The translations under genes were made by a program, and so were the position numbers. A stretch of 64,000 nt of DNA from Bacteroidales bacterium (GTDB lineage Bacteria; Bacteroidota; Bacteroidia; Bacteroidales; Bacteroidaceae): NCBI GenBank assembly GCA_015060885.1, contig SUXO01000001.1, positions 1 to 64,000 of the forward strand, read 5' to 3'. The number at the start of each line of letters is the position of its first letter. The stretch's first letter is position 1. The notes below the pieces were generated by a model that saw only the letters and a program-made list of their open reading frames with translations, was not told where the DNA came from and did not search any database. Shown piece after piece: positions 58,507 through 64,000 of this stretch.

Positions 58507-59040
58507 ATGAACAAAGATTTATTGCTCTCAAATTTGAGAAACATCCCCGACTTTCCCATCCCCGGAATACAGTTCAAGGATGTGACATCACTGTTTAAAA
58601 ACCCTGCTTGTATGCAGGAACTCGACAAGGCTCTTTACGAGAAGTACAAGGATTGTGGCATTACCAAAATTGTAGGTATTGAGTCGCGCGGCTTTGTTAT
58701 GGCCTCGGCTCTTGCTGTTAAATTGAACGCAGGGTTTGTACCCATCCGCAAGCCTGGCAAACTGCCCGCCGAAACAATAAGCGAAAGCTATGGCAAGGAG
58801 TATGGCCGCGACACAATTGAAATTCACAAAGACGCAATTGACGAGAACGATATTGTGCTCATACACGACGACCTGCTCGCGACCGGCGGAACAATGCTTG
58901 CCGCATATAACCTTGTGAAAAAACTCAACCCAAAAAAGGTTATGATAAACTTCATAATTGAACTCGAAGGGTTGAAAGGACGCAGCATCTTCCCCGCAGA
59001 AGCCGAGGTTGACAGCTTGCTTATTCTCGAAGGAAAATAA
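58507..59040 (+). CDS. apt: adenine phosphoribosyltransferase
   Basis: IPDFPIPGIQFKDVTSLF; VGIESRGFVMASALA; VLIHDDLLATGGTMLAA. Confidence 0.95.
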   Translation: MNKDLLLSNLRNIPDFPIPGIQFKDVTSLFKNPACMQELDKALYEKYKDCGITKIVGIESRGFVMASALAVKLNAGFVPIRKPGKLPAETISESYGKEYGRDTIEIHKDAIDENDIVLIHDDLLATGGTMLAAYNLVKKLNPKKVMINFIIELEGLKGRSIFPAEAEVDSLLILEGK

Positions 59041-59043
59041 CAA

Positions 59044-60864
59044 ATGAAGAAGGAGGAGAGGACCAAGCGGGAGGATTACTTGAAAAACATTGTAAACAAC
59101 CTGCCCGACTCGCCCGGCTGTTACCAGTACCTTAATGACAGCGGAACCATAATTTATGTGGGTAAAGCAAAGAACCTGAAACGCCGGGTATCCTCGTACT
59201 TCAACAAAGAACAGCAATCATTGAAGACCAAACTGCTGGTTTCAAAGATTGCCGACATACGATATATCGTTGTAAACAGCGAGGCCGACGCACTGCTTTT
59301 GGAGAACAACCTCATAAAGCGGCACAAGCCTCGCTATAACATTCTGCTCAAAGACGACAAGACCTATCCCTCGCTGTGCATAAGCAATGAATATTTTCCA
59401 AAGGTCTTTAAAACACGCAAAATAATAAAGAACGCAGGGCGTTACTTCGGCCCCTACACCAACGCCGGCGCGCTTCACGCTCTGCTCGACCTAATAAAGG
59501 AACTGTACCCCTTGCGAAGCTGCAACCTTAAAATAACTCCCGAAGGGGTGAGAGAGGGAAAGTTCAACGCCTGCCTTGAATACCAGATACAAAACTGCTG
59601 CGCACCTTGCATTGGGAAGATTTCACAAGAGGAATACTCGAAATATATTGCCGAAATATCGGCTATTCTCAAAGGCGACATACGCATTCTGCAACAAACA
59701 CTGCTCGCCGATATGCGGTCAAAAGCCGAAAAAATGGATTTTGAGGGAGCGCAGACAATTAAAGAGAGATACCAACTTATCGAAAATTTCCGTAACAGGA
59801 GCGAAGTCGTAAGCCCTTCGCTCGACAACATAGATGTATTCTCCATCGAAAGCGACGAGAACAGCGCCTTTGTCAATTTCCTCCACATTACCAACGGCTA
59901 CATTAACCAGGCATTTACTATTGAATACCGTAAAAAACTCGATGAAAGCGACGAAGAGATATTGACAATGGGCATTGTGGAGATGCGCGAAAGGTTCAAA
60001 AGCCGGGCCAGGGAGATTATACTCCCCCACCCCATTGAACTCCCTATCGAGGGCATTACAATAACCGTACCGCAAAAGGGCGAAAAAGCACGTCTGCTCT
60101 CGCTGTCGAAACTCAATGTAAAGCAGTATCGCGTAGACCGGTTGAAACAGGATGAGAAACTGAACCCTGAACAGAAAACCACACGCCTGCTTAAAGAGAT
60201 ACAACAAGAACTCCACCTCGAAAAATTGCCCGTAACAATCGAATGTTTCGACAACTCCAACATTCAAGGAAGTGATGCCGTAGCTGCCTGTGTAGTATTC
60301 CGCAAACTTAAACCATCGAAAAAGGATTACAGAAAATACAACATAAAGAGCGTTGAGGGCCCCGACGACTATGCATCGATGCGCGAAGTGGCATACCGCC
60401 GTTACAGCCGCATAATTGAGGAAGGCGGTGAACTGCCCTCACTTGTAATAGCCGACGGAGGCAAAGGACAGATTGAGGCTCTGCGCAGCATAATCGAAGG
60501 CGAACTGAACCTGAACATTCCCATAGTGGGCCTTGTAAAGGATGGGCGGCACCGCACGTCGGAACTGATTATTGGAAAAGACGGAAGCACCGTGGGACTC
60601 AAACAGAACAGTACACTGTTCAGGCTTATGACACAGATACAGGACGAAGTTCACCGCTTTGCAATAACCTTCCACCGCGACAAGCGCAGCAAACGGCAGA
60701 CTGCGTCGGAGCTCGACAAGATAAAAGGGATTGGAGAAAAAACAAAACTACTTCTGCTACAACACTTTAAGAGCGTAAAAAGAATAAAGGAGAGCAATCT
60801 TGAAGAGGTTGCAGCCGTTATCGGGCGTGCAAAGGCAGAAATATTGCTCAATGCGCTCAAATAA
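59044..60864 (+). CDS. uvrC: excinuclease ABC subunit C
   Basis: LPDSPGCYQYLNDSGTIIYVGKAKNLKRRVSSYF; VTIECFDNSNIQGSDAVAACVVF. Confidence 0.96.
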   Translation: MKKEERTKREDYLKNIVNNLPDSPGCYQYLNDSGTIIYVGKAKNLKRRVSSYFNKEQQSLKTKLLVSKIADIRYIVVNSEADALLLENNLIKRHKPRYNILLKDDKTYPSLCISNEYFPKVFKTRKIIKNAGRYFGPYTNAGALHALLDLIKELYPLRSCNLKITPEGVREGKFNACLEYQIQNCCAPCIGKISQEEYSKYIAEISAILKGDIRILQQTLLADMRSKAEKMDFEGAQTIKERYQLIENFRNRSEVVSPSLDNIDVFSIESDENSAFVNFLHITNGYINQAFTIEYRKKLDESDEEILTMGIVEMRERFKSRAREIILPHPIELPIEGITITVPQKGEKARLLSLSKLNVKQYRVDRLKQDEKLNPEQKTTRLLKEIQQELHLEKLPVTIECFDNSNIQGSDAVAACVVFRKLKPSKKDYRKYNIKSVEGPDDYASMREVAYRRYSRIIEEGGELPSLVIADGGKGQIEALRSIIEGELNLNIPIVGLVKDGRHRTSELIIGKDGSTVGLKQNSTLFRLMTQIQDEVHRFAITFHRDKRSKRQTASELDKIKGIGEKTKLLLLQHFKSVKRIKESNLEEVAAVIGRAKAEILLNALK

Positions 60865-60920
60865 GGATTTTTTTCCTAACTTTGCATATAGTATGCAACA
60901 ACAATGCATACCATTAAACT

Positions 60921-61373
60921 ATGAGAGTACTTATACAGAGAGTAAAAAGAGCATCGGTAACCGTTGACAGCGAAATTATTTCGTTGATTGACAAAGGTTT
61001 ATTGGTATTTGTGGGCATTTGCGACGAGGATAGCAACGAAGATATCGAATGGCTTACAAAGAAGATTGCCAACATACGCCTGTTCGATGACGAGAACGGG
61101 GTGATGAACCTGTCGGTAACCGACATTGACGGCGAGATACTTGCCGTGAGCCAGTTCACACTTATGGCATCGACCAAGAAAGGCAACCGCCCATCGTACA
61201 TAAAAGCTGCAAAACCCGAAATATCTATACCGCTCTATGAGGAGTTCTGCACCGAAATGGAAATTGCAGCCAACAAGCCCATAAAGAGAGGAATATTCGG
61301 TGCCGATATGAAGGTTGAACTAATTAACGACGGGCCCGTTACTATATATATAGACTCGAAAAACAGAGAGTAG
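60921..61373 (+). CDS. dtd: D-aminoacyl-tRNA deacylase
   Basis: MRVLIQRVKRASVTVDSE; AVSQFTLMASTKKGNRPSY. Confidence 0.95.
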   Translation: MRVLIQRVKRASVTVDSEIISLIDKGLLVFVGICDEDSNEDIEWLTKKIANIRLFDDENGVMNLSVTDIDGEILAVSQFTLMASTKKGNRPSYIKAAKPEISIPLYEEFCTEMEIAANKPIKRGIFGADMKVELINDGPVTIYIDSKNRE

Positions 61374-61428
61374 GAAGTTCCCAAACTTCACTTTACATAA
61401 CTTTGATACAATTTAAACAGCTTCGAAG

Positions 61429-61758
61429 ATGACTATAAAAGAGGCACAGGAAAAGGTGGACCGCTGGATAAAGGAGTATGGAGTACGATACTTCAACGAA
61501 CTTACCAACACTGCCATACTCGCCGAAGAGGTGGGAGAGGTTGCACGCATCATGGCGCGAAAATATGGCGAGCAATCGTTCAAGGATGGCGAGAAACAGG
61601 AGCTTGCCGACGAACTTGCCGACGTGCTGTGGGTTCTTATATGCATTGCCAACCAGACAGGCACCGACCTCACCGAAGCACTTGAAAAAAACTTCGATAA
61701 AAAGAGCAAAAGAGATAATAAAAGACATATAAATAACCCTAAACTTATAGAGAGATGA
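61429..61758 (+). CDS. MazG-like nucleotide pyrophosphohydrolase
   Basis: TNTAILAEEVGEVARIMARKYGEQSFK...ELADELADVLWVLICIANQTGTDL. Confidence 0.9.
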   Translation: MTIKEAQEKVDRWIKEYGVRYFNELTNTAILAEEVGEVARIMARKYGEQSFKDGEKQELADELADVLWVLICIANQTGTDLTEALEKNFDKKSKRDNKRHINNPKLIER

Positions 61759-62693
61759 GCGAAAAATGTAACTGTGGATGCGGTGGAGAGCACAAGCACC
61801 ACATAGAAGAAGAGAGCAAATACGACTTCGTATTGAAGGAATATGCGCCGGCACAAAGCGATAGCGAGGTTGCTGCCGAAGTAAAGAAACTTATTGACGA
61901 GAAAGTCGAGGGCAACAACACGCTCGAAGTAAAGAAATTCCTTTTCAACTGCATAGACCTCACAACGTTGAAATGCACCGACAGCGAGGAGAGTGTCCTT
62001 GAATTCACCGAGAAGGTCAACAAGTTCGGTAAGGAGTTCCCCGACCTCGACAATGTTGCCGCAATATGCGTCTACCCCAACTTCGCTCAAATAGTGAGCC
62101 AGACGCTGGAAGAGGACTATGTGGGCATAGCCTGCGTATCGGGCGGTTTCCCCTCGTCACAGACATTCCAGGAGATTAAGGTGGCCGAAACAGCAATGGC
62201 AATACACGATGGTGCTACCGAGATTGACATTGTTTTGAGCGTTGGCAAGTTCCTTTCGGGCGACTACGAAGGAGTGTGCGACGAGATACAGGAACTCAAA
62301 AACGTATGTGGCGACAAGCACCTCAAAGTGATACTCGAAACAGGAGCCTTGAAGAGTGCCGAAAACATTAAAAAAGCATCGATTTTATCGATATATTCGG
62401 GTGCCGACTTCATAAAGACATCGACAGGCAAGGAGTCACCTGCCGCCACCCCCGAGGCAGCATATGTAATGTGCAGCACCATCAAGGAGTACTACCAGAA
62501 GACAGGCCGCAAAATCGGTTTCAAGCCCGCCGGCGGCATAAATACCGTGCACGATGCACTCGTGTACTATACAATAGTAAAAGAATTGCTGGGCGAGGAG
62601 TGGCTCACAAACAAACTGTTCCGCCTGGGAACAAGCCGCCTTGCAAACTTGTGTTTGAGTGAGATTGTGGGCAAGGAGATGAAATTCTTCTAA
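61755..62693 (+). CDS. deoC: deoxyribose-phosphate aldolase
   Basis: IDLTTLKCTDSEE; HDGATEIDIVLSVGKFLSGDYE; GADFIKTSTGKES. Confidence 0.94.
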   Translation: MSEKCNCGCGGEHKHHIEEESKYDFVLKEYAPAQSDSEVAAEVKKLIDEKVEGNNTLEVKKFLFNCIDLTTLKCTDSEESVLEFTEKVNKFGKEFPDLDNVAAICVYPNFAQIVSQTLEEDYVGIACVSGGFPSSQTFQEIKVAETAMAIHDGATEIDIVLSVGKFLSGDYEGVCDEIQELKNVCGDKHLKVILETGALKSAENIKKASILSIYSGADFIKTSTGKESPAATPEAAYVMCSTIKEYYQKTGRKIGFKPAGGINTVHDALVYYTIVKELLGEEWLTNKLFRLGTSRLANLCLSEIVGKEMKFF

Positions 62694-62708
62694 AAAAGAA
62701 TAATCACC

Positions 62709-62750
62709 AAATAAAAAATCCAATCACTTTTGTGATTGGATTTTTTATTT
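62709..62750. terminator. bidirectional terminator, 19-bp stem
   Basis: AAATAAAAAATCCAATCAC-TTTT-GTGATTGGATTTTTTATTT between convergent genes. Confidence 0.92.
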
Positions 62751-63719
62751 GACACGGGATATTACATAATCGAGATAAGCCACAAGTGCATCACGGCAAT
62801 CGTCCGGAATAGCCTGCGGCAAACAAGCAAGAGCCTGGGTGCGCAATTGCTCTATTTTGTCGAGGGCATACTGTACCCCACCCTCCTTTTTCGACAGCTC
62901 AATAAGCGATTCTATCTCCATTTCACCGAGCTCTTTTCCTTCTGTAAGCTTACGGTTTATTGCAGCGACAAAAGGCTCCGACGATGTGCGTAGGACATAC
63001 AAAGCAGGCAGTGTTATTTTACCCTCACGCATATCACTGCCTGTGGGCTTGCCTATATCGGATGTATAATAGTCGAAGATATCGTCTTTTATCTGGAAAC
63101 AGATGCCGAGCAATTCGCCGAACTTGCGGAACGCAGCTGCAACAGCCTCGCTTGCACCTGCCGACAGAGCTCCTATAAAAGCACAGGATGCAAAAAGGGA
63201 TGCTGTCTTACCCTTTATTATATTAAGATAGTTTTCTTCGTCATAAACGCCGTTCCGTTGCACCTGCAACTGCATTATTTCGCCGCTTGAAAGAGCGCAA
63301 CCAAGTTGCGATAATTGCTCGATGATTTCGATGTTTTTTGTCTTTGCAGCATTGCTCAAAGAGAGCGAAAACAGGTAGTCGCCGGTGAGAATTGCAATGC
63401 GGTTACCGTAAAGGGCGTTCAACGATGGGAGGCTGCGACGCATGGCACTTTCATCGACCACATCATCGTGCAAGAGACTTGCCGTGTGCAACAGCTCCAA
63501 CGAAGCCGCAGCAGCGTGTGTCACGGACGAAACAGCACCGCAACTCTTTGCTGCAAGCAACAGCAACATAGGCCTCATCATTTTGCCCACAGACGACGAC
63601 ACACTGCACAATGTCGAATTCAACAGCGGTATTTCACTATTGAATTGGGCATTGTAATACTCCTTAAAAACTTCAAATTCCTGTTTTATAGGAGCCTGTA
63701 TGACCGTCTTTAAATCCAT
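62745..63719 (-). CDS. polyprenyl synthetase (octaprenyl/geranylgeranyl-diphosphate synthase family)
   Basis: LLHTASLLHDDVVDESAMRRSLPSLNALYGNRIAILTGDYLF; GICFQIKDDIFDYYTSDIGKPTGSDMREGKITLP. Confidence 0.94.
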   Translation of the reverse strand: MDLKTVIQAPIKQEFEVFKEYYNAQFNSEIPLLNSTLCSVSSSVGKMMRPMLLLLAAKSCGAVSSVTHAAAASLELLHTASLLHDDVVDESAMRRSLPSLNALYGNRIAILTGDYLFSLSLSNAAKTKNIEIIEQLSQLGCALSSGEIMQLQVQRNGVYDEENYLNIIKGKTASLFASCAFIGALSAGASEAVAAAFRKFGELLGICFQIKDDIFDYYTSDIGKPTGSDMREGKITLPALYVLRTSSEPFVAAINRKLTEGKELGEMEIESLIELSKKEGGVQYALDKIEQLRTQALACLPQAIPDDCRDALVAYLDYVISRVK

Positions 63720-64000
63720 TTATGAGATTTATGGGTTATTTATACAGCACAACAACCCGGTAGCGACACGAGCAGTTGCAGCTATTTTAACATCGTTGCC
63801 ACAAAAGTAATAAAAAAGAATATGGATAGTAGCATAATTTTTGTATTTTTACACTCGGTTATGGTTTATTGGGAACTATATTCACGTTGTTTTTTAAATT
63901 ATGCCTGCACCGTGACAGGCGGGAGAGAATTATTTTTACGTAATTTAAAAGAACCTGCCTTTTAAAGGTTCAAAACAGTTTCTCGAATGGAAAAACTCTT

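Overview
The window looks like a Bacteroidales chromosome segment: SusC/SusD-type genes, many lipoproteins, DUF1573/BACON/DUF4249-type proteins. It holds two tRNAs (Cys-GCA, Asp-GTC) and a housekeeping backbone: tilS, rlmB, recN, coaBC, dnaQ-like, dnaN, rho, engB, feoAB, recR, sdhCAB/frdCAB, mnmG, apt, uvrC, dtd, mazG-like, deoC and a polyprenyl synthetase. It also holds a long SusC/SusD-led outer-membrane operon with LRR, BACON and subtilase products (about 14.9-29.8 kb). The standout is a complete diversity-generating retroelement (DGR) at about 51.9-55.7 kb on the minus strand. Its order is secreted target protein with a C-terminal variable repeat (VR1), MutS-like accessory protein, Avd, template repeat (TR), reverse transcriptase. 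Hand alignment of the 187-nt TR (53105-53291) and VR1 (54613-54799) is gap-free with about 27 substitutions, all at TR adenines (coding strand). A paralogous target about 50 kb away (4402-5460) carries a second VR-like repeat (VR2, 4412-4579) with about 24 adenine-site changes, about 4 non-adenine changes and a 12-nt deletion. A third, orphan 81-nt TR/VR-like tail sits between the ssb-like gene and rho (12592-12672). Other observations include a (CA)21 tract upstream of the DGR target, a hairpin cluster between VR1 and the accessory genes, covarying REP-like palindromes, a 163-bp exact dispersed repeat, an IS4-family remnant, and CoaBC-DUF4835, FeoA-FeoB and Zn-ribbon-GT9 fusions. All calls come from reading the sequence and the supplied ORFs; no searches were run.
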